DNA from: Saprospiraceae bacterium
Lineage (GTDB): Bacteria; Bacteroidota; Bacteroidia; Chitinophagales; Saprospiraceae
DNA: 64,000 nt
Direction of reading: 5' to 3'
Assembly (NCBI GenBank): GCA_016711125.1
Contig: JADJTQ010000005.1
Coordinates: 558,001-622,000, forward strand
Below, one piece after another: positions 39,803-48,978 of the stretch (its first letter is position 1; each line of letters opens with the position of its first letter). Under the pieces are notes generated by a model, which saw only the letters and a program-made list of their open reading frames with translations, did not search any database and had not been told where the DNA came from. Position numbers and translations under genes: made by a program.

Positions 39803-39999
39803 TTTATAACGATAAGAGAGATAAAGGTAATGATTTTCGGGAAAGGGGGTGGCTGAGGCGACAAGACTTAAAACTATGTCGACTCAGTGATAAAGTGACT
39901 CCACTGGAGATTGGTGAACACTTCGATGGAAGGGATCGCCTTACAATTAAAAATCAAATCTTAATAAAGCTCTATATTGTCTCCCCATATTTACAACCA

Positions 40000-41337
40000 A
40001 TGAATTCGATATTGATCAAGGATGCTACCATTGTCAATGAAGGTAGGGTTTGGCAAGGAGATGCTTTCATTCAGGCGGGAAAAATCGAGCAGTTAGCAGC
40101 TTCTATTGACAGGCACAGTGACCTGGAGATCAATGCTCAAGGTTTGGTTTTAATGCCGGGCATCATTGATGACCAAGTGCATTTTCGAGAGCCCGGGATG
40201 ACCTATAAAGCATCCATTGAAAGCGAATCCAAGGCTGCCATTGCAGGTGGAGTGACCAGCTTTATGGAGATGCCAAATACCAAGCCACCCGCATTGACTC
40301 AATCTCTTTTGCAGGATAAATATGATATTGCAGCACGTAGTTCCAGGTCAAATTATTCCTTCTATATGGGAGCATCTAATGACAACCTCGAAGAAGTGCT
40401 GCTTACCGACCCTCGTAAGGTCTGCGGGGTTAAGATTTTCATGGGATCCAGTACGGGCAATATGTTGGTGGATGATACCCAGGTGTTAGAAAAGCTGTTT
40501 GAAAAGGTTCCCATGTTGATAGCAACTCATTGCGAAGATGAATCAACCATACTTTACAATCTGGAGAAATTTAAAAAGACCTATGGAGACGATCTAAGTG
40601 CAAAACACCATCCGGAAATTCGTAGTTCCGAAGGCTGTCTTTTGAGTTCGAGTCTAGCGGTGAAGCTTGCAAAAAAATATCAAACAAGGTTGCATATACT
40701 TCACATAAGCACGGCAGAAGAACTCATGTTATTTGAGAGCAATTTAAAACTTGAACAAAAGAGAATCACCAGCGAGGTGTGTGTGCATCATTTGTATTTT
40801 GATGCCAGTGACTACGAATTGCTCGGCAACTTAATTAAATGTAATCCAGCAATAAAAAAATCGGAGAATAAAACTGCCTTGTTTGAAGCATTGCTAGACG
40901 ACCGTCTTGATGTCATCGCCACCGATCATGCTCCCCACACCTGGGAGGAAAAAATGCAACCCTATCTCGAAGCGCCATCTGGATTACCGCTCGTACAACA
41001 TGGTTTAAATGTGATGCTTGATTTTTATCACAAAGGCAAAATTAGTCTTGAGAAGATCGTTGTAAAAATGTGCCATGCTCCCGCTATTTGTTTTTCAGTA
41101 AAGGAGAGAGGATTTATTCGGGAGGGTTATTGGGCTGATTTGGTATTATTGGATCTCAATAAACCGTTAGATGTTTCTAAAGAAAATATTTATTACAAGT
41201 GCGGCTGGTCTCCACTGGAAGGGAAGGAATTCAAAGGCTCTATAGTGAAAACCCTTGTCAATGGCCAAATTGCTTACGATGAGCTGAATGGATTTTCCCC
41301 AGGACATGGTGCAAGATTATTGTTTGACAGAAATTAA
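40000..41337 (+). CDS. pyrC: Dihydroorotase
   Basis: Cyclises carbamoyl aspartate to dihydroorotate in pyrimidine synthesis. I choose the ATG at 40000 (MNSILIKDATIVNEGRVW), which gives ~445 residues as is usual; the open frame begins earlier at 39895, but that extension resembles nothing. The metal and catalytic motifs are DDQVHFREPGMTYKA, GVKIFMGSSTGNML, ATHCEDES, LHILHIST and ATDHAPHTWEEK. The first metal-binding histidine of the usual DxHxH is Gln here; as I recall, this is common in Bacteroidota dihydroorotases. The frame is intact. Confidence 0.93.
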   Translation: MNSILIKDATIVNEGRVWQGDAFIQAGKIEQLAASIDRHSDLEINAQGLVLMPGIIDDQVHFREPGMTYKASIESESKAAIAGGVTSFMEMPNTKPPALTQSLLQDKYDIAARSSRSNYSFYMGASNDNLEEVLLTDPRKVCGVKIFMGSSTGNMLVDDTQVLEKLFEKVPMLIATHCEDESTILYNLEKFKKTYGDDLSAKHHPEIRSSEGCLLSSSLAVKLAKKYQTRLHILHISTAEELMLFESNLKLEQKRITSEVCVHHLYFDASDYELLGNLIKCNPAIKKSENKTALFEALLDDRLDVIATDHAPHTWEEKMQPYLEAPSGLPLVQHGLNVMLDFYHKGKISLEKIVVKMCHAPAICFSVKERGFIREGYWADLVLLDLNKPLDVSKENIYYKCGWSPLEGKEFKGSIVKTLVNGQIAYDELNGFSPGHGARLLFDRN

Positions 41338-41397
41338 TGCGATTTAATACAACCTTCACCAAATCAATCTTCCAAATACCTAACCCTAAAGGCGCAT

Positions 41398-43788
41398 TTA
41401 TAAATCCCATCTGACTCCCATAACAGGTGTGAAGCCCAACCAGTATTTGTCATCTCTGGAAGCTATATAATTTCCTTGACCATCAAGTGAAATTTCACCT
41501 TGCTCATTGGTGGTATCCAAGTCAAATTTCTTTAGATTGTTACGATTATAGAGATTCACCAGATGAACGAAAACCGTCATCTCTCCTGTTTTAAGGTCTA
41601 TTTTTCGGTTAGCTCGAATGTCCATCCGGTGATAAGCTGGATAAATGGTTGCATTAAAGAGTTTGTGGACTTGATAGAAATGGAGTTCATCACTCGGTAA
41701 AACCTGAGCACGGTAAGTGTAGTCCGTGCGAGGCCAACCTCGGTAGTAATGCCAGGATAAATTAAGATACCAACGGCCACTTGGTCGGTAATTGATGTCC
41801 GTATAAACCGTATGTCGCTGATCATTCAATTTTGGTACTTTACCAGTTCGCTTCGTCAGAAGGCCATCAAATTCAATATCGCTGATATTATCGGTCGCTT
41901 TAGCCAAGGCATAGCTGAACCACCATGATAGTTTGTGACCTTGATCGTACTTCAAAAAGAACTCGATACCCTTTGCTTCTGATCCGTTAAAAACAATTCT
42001 GGCATTGTCATTACGGGCCTCAGGATAGACCTCGAGATGATCCCGCATATTTTGCCAAAGTGGGCTGATGTTGGACAGATCTTTATAGTAAGCTTCGATG
42101 CGAAGACTAATGCCTTTATTTAAAAGATGTTCAAATCCAAGTACATAATGTTTGGCAAGTTCTGCTTTATTGAAGTTGATGTTGTCATTATTCACGTCCA
42201 GGTTGTTGATAAACTGACTTTGGTAGTAATGCCCCCAGGCCGCTCTTAAGAAAGTATTTTCACCCAGGGCATAAGCGAAACTCAACCGAGGGCTTATTGG
42301 TTTATCTTTAGTATAGGATACATAGTCATAGCGGAGTCCCGTTTCAGCTAGCAACCGATTCAGTATTTTGTATTTCGCTGTAAAATGAAATCCTATTTGT
42401 TGTCCCTTTGGTGCGCTTGAAATATCAATTGTCTGATCAAAATTATAAAGCACTTCATCGGTATTAACTCTTATTTCATTGATTGAATTTCTGTACTGAT
42501 AGTTGGCAGTAAGCTGTTTGACTTCAAAGCCAGTGCGCAATAACAAATTATTCGAAGGCTGCCAATTCCAATCTTGTTTTAATCCAAACACCGAATAATC
42601 TCTTTGGTCGGATAGTGTGAACTTACCCTTGTCACTATTGTCATATTTTTCGAAACCACCGGATCGGTCATGATTAATATTTCCTGCCGATAATAATGTC
42701 TGTGAAAATAGATTTTGTTTGTAAAAGGACTTTAGAGTGACCCAGGCATAGGTGTTGCCATATTTTGTGTCATAAATGTCATAATCACCGGTCTCGGAAA
42801 TATCCCTTATTTTTGCCCGGTCACCTGCCCTCAATGCGTGAAATGATAAATAATGCTTGGCATTTAAAGCATATTCAATTTTGAACATTCCATCATAGAA
42901 AGAAGGTAGATTTTCCGTTGTTCCTAAAGCTTTAAATACAAGATCCAGCATTCCTCGTCTTGCTGAAAAGATATAAGATCCACGGTTATTAGCAAACTTA
43001 CCGTCTGTGTATAGTCTCGCATTCATGACACTCAATCCCAGCGATGTATGACTGGAATTATCAGCAATGTGTTTTGTTTTCATATTAAAAACACCGCTCA
43101 ATCTGTTGCCGTGATCAGCTGCAAATCCTCCTGTCATCAATTCAATATTATCAATGGTCTCAATATCAACGATGCTGAAGAGGCCTTCAGAATAATCTCT
43201 TTGATGACAAGACTCGTAGAGTTCCATTCCATCTAATGATATCAAGACCTCATCTGCTTCGCCACCCCTTACCGTAAATTTGCTGGAGTAGTCACTGGAT
43301 GACATACCCGGAAGTCTCGCAACTGCCCGGGTGATGTCTTCTGCCCATGACATATTTTGAATGTCTTTGCTTGTCAGTGTTTGTCTCGAAAGTTTAGATT
43401 GGCCCATGATCGAAAAACTACCGGGAGTCACTGTAATTTGATTGAGGCTAAATGCCCCTTCCTCCTGGAAAATAGTCCCAAGATTTCGGATCGTATCACC
43501 CGATAGACTGATATCTTCAATTTTCTGTTCAGCATAACCTAGAAAAGAAATAATAAGGATGTACTTCCCGTCTGGTAGATTATCGATCGTGAAACTGCCA
43601 TCTGAATTACTAAAGGTTCCTGCCCCGCTATCTTTGACCGAGATCGTTGCTCCAACCAGGGGTTGCTCTGATGCCGAATCAAGGATAGTTCCAATGATCG
43701 AATTATTACCTACATTCTGGGCTATGACAACCGTGTATGACAGGTAGAAGAGGGCTTTTATTGAGATGATCAAGGTTTTTTTAATCAT
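41398..43788 (-). CDS. TonB-dependent receptor with carboxypeptidase-regulatory-like N-domain
   Basis: A 796-residue outer membrane transporter. Signal peptide (IISIKALFYLSYTVVIAQ), then a CarboxypepD_reg-like domain (~30-110; GTILDSASEQPLVGATISVK), a plug domain (~130-235; DITRAVARLPGMSSSDYSSK, FTVRGGEADEVLISLDGMEL), and a 22-stranded-barrel region to the C-terminus ending in an aromatic/charged strand. No SusD-like gene is adjacent, so it is not a typical Sus-type sugar importer pair; it is closer to receptors for siderophores, peptides or vitamins, but the substrate is unknown. The frame is intact and it is monocistronic. Confidence 0.92.
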   Translation of the reverse strand: MIKKTLIISIKALFYLSYTVVIAQNVGNNSIIGTILDSASEQPLVGATISVKDSGAGTFSNSDGSFTIDNLPDGKYILIISFLGYAEQKIEDISLSGDTIRNLGTIFQEEGAFSLNQITVTPGSFSIMGQSKLSRQTLTSKDIQNMSWAEDITRAVARLPGMSSSDYSSKFTVRGGEADEVLISLDGMELYESCHQRDYSEGLFSIVDIETIDNIELMTGGFAADHGNRLSGVFNMKTKHIADNSSHTSLGLSVMNARLYTDGKFANNRGSYIFSARRGMLDLVFKALGTTENLPSFYDGMFKIEYALNAKHYLSFHALRAGDRAKIRDISETGDYDIYDTKYGNTYAWVTLKSFYKQNLFSQTLLSAGNINHDRSGGFEKYDNSDKGKFTLSDQRDYSVFGLKQDWNWQPSNNLLLRTGFEVKQLTANYQYRNSINEIRVNTDEVLYNFDQTIDISSAPKGQQIGFHFTAKYKILNRLLAETGLRYDYVSYTKDKPISPRLSFAYALGENTFLRAAWGHYYQSQFINNLDVNNDNINFNKAELAKHYVLGFEHLLNKGISLRIEAYYKDLSNISPLWQNMRDHLEVYPEARNDNARIVFNGSEAKGIEFFLKYDQGHKLSWWFSYALAKATDNISDIEFDGLLTKRTGKVPKLNDQRHTVYTDINYRPSGRWYLNLSWHYYRGWPRTDYTYRAQVLPSDELHFYQVHKLFNATIYPAYHRMDIRANRKIDLKTGEMTVFVHLVNLYNRNNLKKFDLDTTNEQGEISLDGQGNYIASRDDKYWLGFTPVMGVRWDL

Positions 43789-44078
43789 AGCTAGAAGTCG
43801 TTTAAAATGCCTATACGAGATCTTGGTTGTCCAGGGTTGCGCTGAGTCTCTTTTTCTCTTGATTTTCGAAACTGTAAGTCCCCATTGGATGTGAAGAACT
43901 TTTTTATCGCTGTCCGGATTATTCCTAAATCTGCATCTTTAGATACCCTCGATGGTTGAGGTTGAAGAAAATATGTATGAGATGCGATTCTCTTTCTATT
44001 TTCATAAGTTTAGGTGAATTTTTCAGGTTCTATTTTTTGTGTAATCCTTCATTTACTTACAAGAATTAATTCATAAAT

Positions 44079-44750
44079 ATGAGCACAAGTAGTGATGAGG
44101 ACCTTGCTGATATCTTCCAGGCTCATGCTGACCCTGATCGGGCAAAAAGTATGCGTGCATATATGAAGAATCAATTTCAGTACTATGGTATAAGTAGTCC
44201 ACTTAGGAGATCTCTATGTCGTGATTATTTTCAAATTGATCAATATCCCACTACAGTGGAATTACCGGAGTTAGTAGATCAGCTCTGGCAATATGATGAG
44301 CGTGAAATGCAATATGTGGGTGCTGACCTGATACGTCGTTTGGTCAAAAAACAACCTGCTGCCTTTATCGATGTTTTAGAAAATTTGATTTTGCGAAAAT
44401 CGTGGTGGGACACGGTAGATGCACTGAGCATCGATGCAGGGACCTTAATGCTGCGACATCCACAACTGCAACCAGACACCACCAATAGATGGGTAAACTC
44501 AGAGCATTTGTGGTTAAAGCGTGCAGCGGTCATCCATCAGCTTAAATACAAAGATGCTACCGATTGGGAACTCCTCCAGGATTATATTTTGCAAGTCTGC
44601 CAAAGTAAGGAGTTTTTCCTTCGCAAGGCTGCAGGGTGGGCCTTACGCGAATTTTCAAAGACTAATCCCGCTCAGGTCAAGTCGTTTTTAGGGAAGCACA
44701 GAGACAAACTTTCGGGCCTCACAGTTCGGGAAGGATCAAAATATGTTTAG
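44079..44750 (+). CDS. DNA alkylation repair protein (AlkD-like HEAT fold)
   Basis: A 223-residue protein of the AlkC/AlkD superfamily, made of HEAT-like helices. Family blocks: FQYYGISSPLRRSLCRDYF (~32-50), LWQYDEREMQYVGADLIRRL (~70-90), KSWWDTVDALSIDAGTLML (~110-128), LWLKRAAVIHQLKYKD and FFLRKAAGWALREFSKTNP near the end. AlkD-type proteins remove bulky or cationic alkylated bases from DNA. The frame is intact. The sulfatase gene follows 40 bases later on the same strand but is unrelated in role. Confidence 0.9.
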   Translation: MSTSSDEDLADIFQAHADPDRAKSMRAYMKNQFQYYGISSPLRRSLCRDYFQIDQYPTTVELPELVDQLWQYDEREMQYVGADLIRRLVKKQPAAFIDVLENLILRKSWWDTVDALSIDAGTLMLRHPQLQPDTTNRWVNSEHLWLKRAAVIHQLKYKDATDWELLQDYILQVCQSKEFFLRKAAGWALREFSKTNPAQVKSFLGKHRDKLSGLTVREGSKYV

Positions 44751-44790
44751 TTTCGCGATGTAATCCTCATCAGTAGCAAAAGTAGTTCTA

Positions 44791-46344
44791 ATGATAGCGT
44801 GCGTTTTTCGTCTCAAACTGTGTCTGCTGATTATTTTGGCGGGTTGTGGGGTATCTCCAAATGAAGCCACCCAGCACGGAAAACCCAATATTATTTTGTT
44901 TTTTATCGATGATATGGGTTGGCAAGACACTTCGGTACCATTCTGGAGTGAACAGACACCTTACAATAGGCTCTACACGACACCGAATATGGAGAGGCTA
45001 GCATCGCAGGGTATGAAGTTTACCCAGGCATACGCAACACCTGTTTGTACACCTACACGAGTAAGTTTGCTGACCGGGATGAATGCCGCAAGACACCGGG
45101 TCACCAATTGGACCTTACAACCTGACCAATTACAACCCATGGAAATCGACCATAAAACTTTAGAATTTCCAATGTGGAATGTAAATGGAGTTGTTGCTGA
45201 CCAACCAATTCCGCATGCGGTGTTGGCAACTCCTTTTCCCAAGTTGTTGCAGGAACAAGGTTACCAGACCATTCACGTGGGCAAAGCTCATTTTGGAGCC
45301 ATCGGCAAATCAGGAGAGAATCCTCTGAATTTAGGTTTTGATGCCAATATTGCCGGTCATGCTGCAGGGGCTCCAAAGAGTTATTACGGCCGGGATAATT
45401 TTGGTAACCTGGCAGAATTTGAAGGTACCCCATGGCCGGTACCAGGTCTTGACGAGTTTTACGGACAAGATATTAATCTGACTGAAGCTCTGACTATTAA
45501 GGCTAAGCAAGCGATGAATGAGTCTCTACGATCACAACAACCATTCTATTTGTATTTAGCCCACTATACGGTACATACTCCACTGATGGCCGATCAACGC
45601 TTTTATCAAAAATATGTAGATCAGGGTTTGGATTCCACAGAAGCCAAATATGCCTCTATGGTCGAATCGATGGATAAATCGCTGGGAGACATTCTTGATT
45701 TTCTGGATGAAAAGAACATAGCCAACAACACCGTCATTTTATTTATGTCAGATAATGGTGGCTTAAGTGCAGTTGCTCGTGGAGGTACTCCGCATACTCA
45801 CAATACTCCGTTGTCAAGCGGCAAAGGGTCAGTGCATGAAGGTGGAATCAGAGAGCCTATGTTGGTGAAGTGGCCGGGTAGAGTGACAGCAGGTTCAGTT
45901 TGTCAGGACTATTTGATTATCGAAGATTTCTTTCCAACGATCTTGGAAATTGCCGGAATCAAGGAATATGAAACAACACAAACCATTGATGGGGTTAGCT
46001 TTGTACCTTTGTTGTCTGGAAAAACACAGGTTCGTGAAGATCGATCCCTTTTTTGGCATTTTCCGAACGAATGGGGACCAACAGGGCCGGGTATCGGTGC
46101 ATCAAGTACGATCAGAAAAGGCAGTTGGAAATTAATTTATTATCATGCAAACGAAAATTTTGAATTATTCAACATTGGCGATGATATCTCCGAGCGAAAT
46201 AACCTATTGGAAGCGCATTCTCAAAAGGCAACAGAACTAGCCAAGGAATTAGGTAATTATCTGAAATCAGTGAATGCACAAATGCCACGTCATCTGAATT
46301 CCAAAAAACAAGTTTCTTGGCCAGACGAAAAAATTATCAGCTAA
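44791..46344 (+). CDS. Lipoprotein sulfatase (S1 family)
   Basis: A 517-residue secreted sulfatase. Lipoprotein signal LCLLIILAGCGVSPN. Metal site IILFFIDDMGWQDTS near 35-50; the formylglycine signature is PVCTPTRVSLLTG (~84-96), Cys type, so a formylglycine-generating enzyme is needed for activity; further motifs are HVGKAHFG, TVILFMSDNGGLS and GKGSVHEGGIREPMLVKWPG. It hydrolyses sulfate esters, most likely of a polysaccharide. It is followed six bases later by the dehydratase gene, so it is the first gene of a three-gene cluster with pentose oxidation enzymes; this suggests that a sulfated sugar may feed that pathway. Confidence 0.93.
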   Translation: MIACVFRLKLCLLIILAGCGVSPNEATQHGKPNIILFFIDDMGWQDTSVPFWSEQTPYNRLYTTPNMERLASQGMKFTQAYATPVCTPTRVSLLTGMNAARHRVTNWTLQPDQLQPMEIDHKTLEFPMWNVNGVVADQPIPHAVLATPFPKLLQEQGYQTIHVGKAHFGAIGKSGENPLNLGFDANIAGHAAGAPKSYYGRDNFGNLAEFEGTPWPVPGLDEFYGQDINLTEALTIKAKQAMNESLRSQQPFYLYLAHYTVHTPLMADQRFYQKYVDQGLDSTEAKYASMVESMDKSLGDILDFLDEKNIANNTVILFMSDNGGLSAVARGGTPHTHNTPLSSGKGSVHEGGIREPMLVKWPGRVTAGSVCQDYLIIEDFFPTILEIAGIKEYETTQTIDGVSFVPLLSGKTQVREDRSLFWHFPNEWGPTGPGIGASSTIRKGSWKLIYYHANENFELFNIGDDISERNNLLEAHSQKATELAKELGNYLKSVNAQMPRHLNSKKQVSWPDEKIIS

Positions 46345-46349
46345 AACAC

Positions 46350-47201
46350 ATGATTAGAATTTACAAAAGAGGTCGCGATGTGCTAATTGAAAGAGCCGAT
46401 CAATGGTATGAAATTTCCAATACCGATTGGGATCAGTTTATCAATAGACAAGGATTGTTCAGTTATGTTGAGAGTCAATTACACGCAGAGACCCGACTAG
46501 ATAGCATGCCTGACTTTACCAGCGATGCTCCTATTGGTAAACAGGAAGTTTGGGCCGCCGGGGTCACGTATTTGAAAAGTAAAATTGCGCGAATGGAGGA
46601 AGCCGAAGCAGCGGGTGGAGGTGATTTCTATGACCGGGTTTATGATGCGGCGCGCCCTGAAATTTTTTTCAAAGCCACTGCGGATCGCACTGTTGGTGAT
46701 GGTCAGGAAGTCTATATCAGAAGGGACTCCAACTGGGATGTACCTGAACCCGAATTGACCTTATTTCTTTCGTCAGCTGGAACTATTGAGGGATATACCA
46801 TTGGTAATGACATGAGTAGTCGCAGTATCGAAGGTGAAAATCCACTGTATCTACCCCAGGCAAAGACTTATGAGAAGTGTGCTGGATTGGGCCCTGGTAT
46901 TTTACTCACTGGAGAGCCCATTAATCCTTCTACGAATATTCATTTAAAGATTGAGCGAAAAGGTCACATTATGTATGACCAATCGGTAGAAATCAGTCAA
47001 ATGAAAAGGACTCACGTGGAACTGGCAGAATATCTTTTTCGGGAATGTGAATTTCCAAACGGTTGTTTTCTAATGACCGGAACCTGTCTGGTGCCCGATC
47101 ATCCCTTCACTTTACAAGTGGGAGATAAAATTATTATCGAGATTGATCACATCGGGAAATTAATTAACTATGTTGCAAAAAAAGGATTAGAAATGTCATA
47201 A
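46350..47201 (+). CDS. FAH-family 2-keto-3-deoxypentonate dehydratase
   Basis: A 283-residue fumarylacetoacetate-hydrolase-fold enzyme. The start at 46350 (MIRIYKRGRDVLIERADQW) is six bases after the sulfatase stop; an earlier in-frame start overlaps the sulfatase and is unlikely. EVWAAGVTYLKSK, DRVYDAARPEIFFKATADRT, WDVPEPELTLFLSSAGTIEG and ENPLYLPQAKTYEKCAGLGP match, by my memory of the family, the 2-dehydro-3-deoxy-D-arabinonate dehydratase of Sulfolobus. Product: 2-oxoglutarate semialdehyde, which is the substrate of the next gene product. Metal ligands are the Glu residues in PEPE and the Asp in GNDMSSRS. Confidence 0.85.
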   Translation: MIRIYKRGRDVLIERADQWYEISNTDWDQFINRQGLFSYVESQLHAETRLDSMPDFTSDAPIGKQEVWAAGVTYLKSKIARMEEAEAAGGGDFYDRVYDAARPEIFFKATADRTVGDGQEVYIRRDSNWDVPEPELTLFLSSAGTIEGYTIGNDMSSRSIEGENPLYLPQAKTYEKCAGLGPGILLTGEPINPSTNIHLKIERKGHIMYDQSVEISQMKRTHVELAEYLFRECEFPNGCFLMTGTCLVPDHPFTLQVGDKIIIEIDHIGKLINYVAKKGLEMS

Positions 47202-47232
47202 AAATGAGCCGATAATTCGCTCAATTGATAAG

Positions 47233-47240
47233 TACCTTTG
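47233..47240 (+). promoter_or_regulatory. Possible -7 box before the semialdehyde dehydrogenase gene
   Basis: TACCTTTG fits the Bacteroidota -7 consensus TAnnTTTG and is followed at a normal distance by the ATG at 47288. No good -33 TTTG is seen. It would give the dehydrogenase its own promoter in addition to read-through from the dehydratase. Confidence 0.4.
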
Positions 47241-47287
47241 CAAAGCAGCAAATCAAAAAAAAAATTAAAATCTGAAATTATTAAGGG

Positions 47288-48862
47288 ATGCAATTAACTG
47301 GAAGACAATATATCGGTAAGAGAAGCTCTAATGAGGGCGTAGATTTATTTACGGCATATAATCCAATGACAGGTGAAGCCTTAGAGTGTCATTACGGTGA
47401 GGCTACAGCCCAGGAGATCGATGCTGCTGTCGTATTGGCAGAAACTGCTTTTGTAAAATACCGGGAGATTAATAATGAATCTCGCGCTGTATTCATTGAG
47501 TGCATTGCTGACGAAATTATGGCGTTGGGTGAGCTTCTGATCAAACGGGCTATGGATGAAACCGCATTACCACAAGCGAGATTGGAAGGAGAACGAGGGC
47601 GCACCGTTGGACAACTCCGGTTATTTGCAAAAGTAGTGCGAGAAGGATCGTGGGTTGATGCACGAATTGATCCTGCAATGCCAGACCGGAAGCCCTTACC
47701 CCGGTCGGACATTCGACAGATGTTACGACCTATGGGACCAGTCGCTGTCTTCGGGGCAAGCAATTTTCCTTTGGCATTTTCAGTAGCAGGGGGAGACACT
47801 GCATCGGCCTTCGCTGCTGGATGCACCGTGGTGATCAAAGGGCATCCTGCGCATCCAGGTACCTCTGAGTTGGTATTCAGAGCAATGTTGAATGCGGTTG
47901 AAAAGTGTGCAATGCCGGATGGAGTGGTCAGTTTGGTGCATGGAGTTGGACATCAGCCAGGTATGCAACTGGTGCAGCACCCCCTGATTCAGGCCGTGGG
48001 TTTTACTGGATCTTTCCGTGGAGGCAATGCGCTATTTGATCTTGCGAATGCAAGGCAGGTGCCGATTCCTGTATTTGCTGAAATGGGTAGCACCAACCCG
48101 GTTTTTATTTTGCCAGGAGCGCTAAAGGATAGGGGAGAGAAGATTGCGGAAGGACTCGCTGCATCAGTCACTTTAGGAGTTGGTCAGTTTTGTACGAATC
48201 CGGGTCTGGTACTGGTCGAGGCAAATGCGGCCACCGCTTTCAAGTCAGTACTTGCAAATGAGATAAATGCAAATGCAGGAGGTACGATGCTAACTGCGGG
48301 CATCCGAAATGCTTATTCCGGGAGTTTGGACCGCATCTCAAAAACCAAGGATGTATCCGTATTGTCTGAAGGGCAACCAGCCAAAAGTTCTGCTGGGGTA
48401 TCTGCAAAAATATTCACCACATCAGTCAAAGCACTGATTGAATACCCAGAGCTTGCCGAAGAGGTTTTTGGACCAAGCAGTATTGTAGTTGAAGCCTCTG
48501 CAAAAGAGGAATTAATAGAGGCTGCCCGAGTCCTGGAAGGTCATCTAACTGCAACCATTCATGGTACGGCCGAAGATTTGCAGGACTATCAAGAGCTGAT
48601 CGGTATTCTGGAGCGAAAGGTGGGCCGTATCGTCATCAATGGTTTTCCTACTGGGGTTGAAGTATGTCATGCCATGGTACATGGTGGGCCTTATCCGGCT
48701 ACAACGAATAGTCAATCTACTTCCGTCGGTACTAATGCTATGAAGCGATTTGCCCGGCCGGTCTGTTATCAGGATTTTCCAGATACTTTATTGCCCGCTG
48801 CTTTGAAGCAAAATAATCCACTGAGCATATGGAGATTGGTGGATGGGGAAATGATGAGGTAG
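47288..48862 (+). CDS. 2-oxoglutarate-semialdehyde dehydrogenase (aldehyde dehydrogenase family)
   Basis: A 524-residue NAD(P)+ aldehyde dehydrogenase. It oxidises 2-oxoglutarate semialdehyde to 2-oxoglutarate, the last step of the non-phosphorylating pentose route. Motifs: PMGPVAVFGASNFPLAFSVA (cofactor binding), AVGFTGSFRGG, catalytic Glu in FAEMGSTNPVF and catalytic Cys in LGVGQFCTNPGL; the GQFCTNPG form and the C-terminal TNSQSTSVGTNAMKRFARPV are typical of the ketoglutarate-semialdehyde branch. It follows the dehydratase by 86 bases on the same strand. The frame is intact. A different aldehyde substrate is possible, but the context makes this one likely. Confidence 0.88.
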   Translation: MQLTGRQYIGKRSSNEGVDLFTAYNPMTGEALECHYGEATAQEIDAAVVLAETAFVKYREINNESRAVFIECIADEIMALGELLIKRAMDETALPQARLEGERGRTVGQLRLFAKVVREGSWVDARIDPAMPDRKPLPRSDIRQMLRPMGPVAVFGASNFPLAFSVAGGDTASAFAAGCTVVIKGHPAHPGTSELVFRAMLNAVEKCAMPDGVVSLVHGVGHQPGMQLVQHPLIQAVGFTGSFRGGNALFDLANARQVPIPVFAEMGSTNPVFILPGALKDRGEKIAEGLAASVTLGVGQFCTNPGLVLVEANAATAFKSVLANEINANAGGTMLTAGIRNAYSGSLDRISKTKDVSVLSEGQPAKSSAGVSAKIFTTSVKALIEYPELAEEVFGPSSIVVEASAKEELIEAARVLEGHLTATIHGTAEDLQDYQELIGILERKVGRIVINGFPTGVEVCHAMVHGGPYPATTNSQSTSVGTNAMKRFARPVCYQDFPDTLLPAALKQNNPLSIWRLVDGEMMR

Positions 48863-48865
48863 TTT

Positions 48866-48951
48866 CTTGTGCCCGGCAATTTTAATTGCCCGGGCCTAAG
48901 CGTTTGCTACATTCGAGAACCTTGGTCGTCGCTGCAAATAAATTTACGCGA
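48866..48951. repeat. REP-like double hairpin, upstream copy
   Basis: An ~86-base element directly before the RAYT gene. First hairpin: GCCCGGCAATTTTAATTGCC then CGGGC (48871-48895), nearly a perfect palindrome. After a variable 25-base middle comes GTCGTCGCTGCAAATAAATT and TACGCGA, the second hairpin, led by GTCG as in REP elements of RAYT systems. A second copy in the same direction lies after the gene. The first hairpin could also end transcription of the dehydrogenase gene, whose stop is at 48862. Confidence 0.8.
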
Positions 48952-48978
48952 CACAGGTGTTTCTTTGATTATAAGTCA

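Noticed and set aside
47392..47838. 148-codon open frame on the minus strand inside the semialdehyde dehydrogenase gene
   Set aside because: It is antisense to a well-conserved enzyme and has no features of its own.
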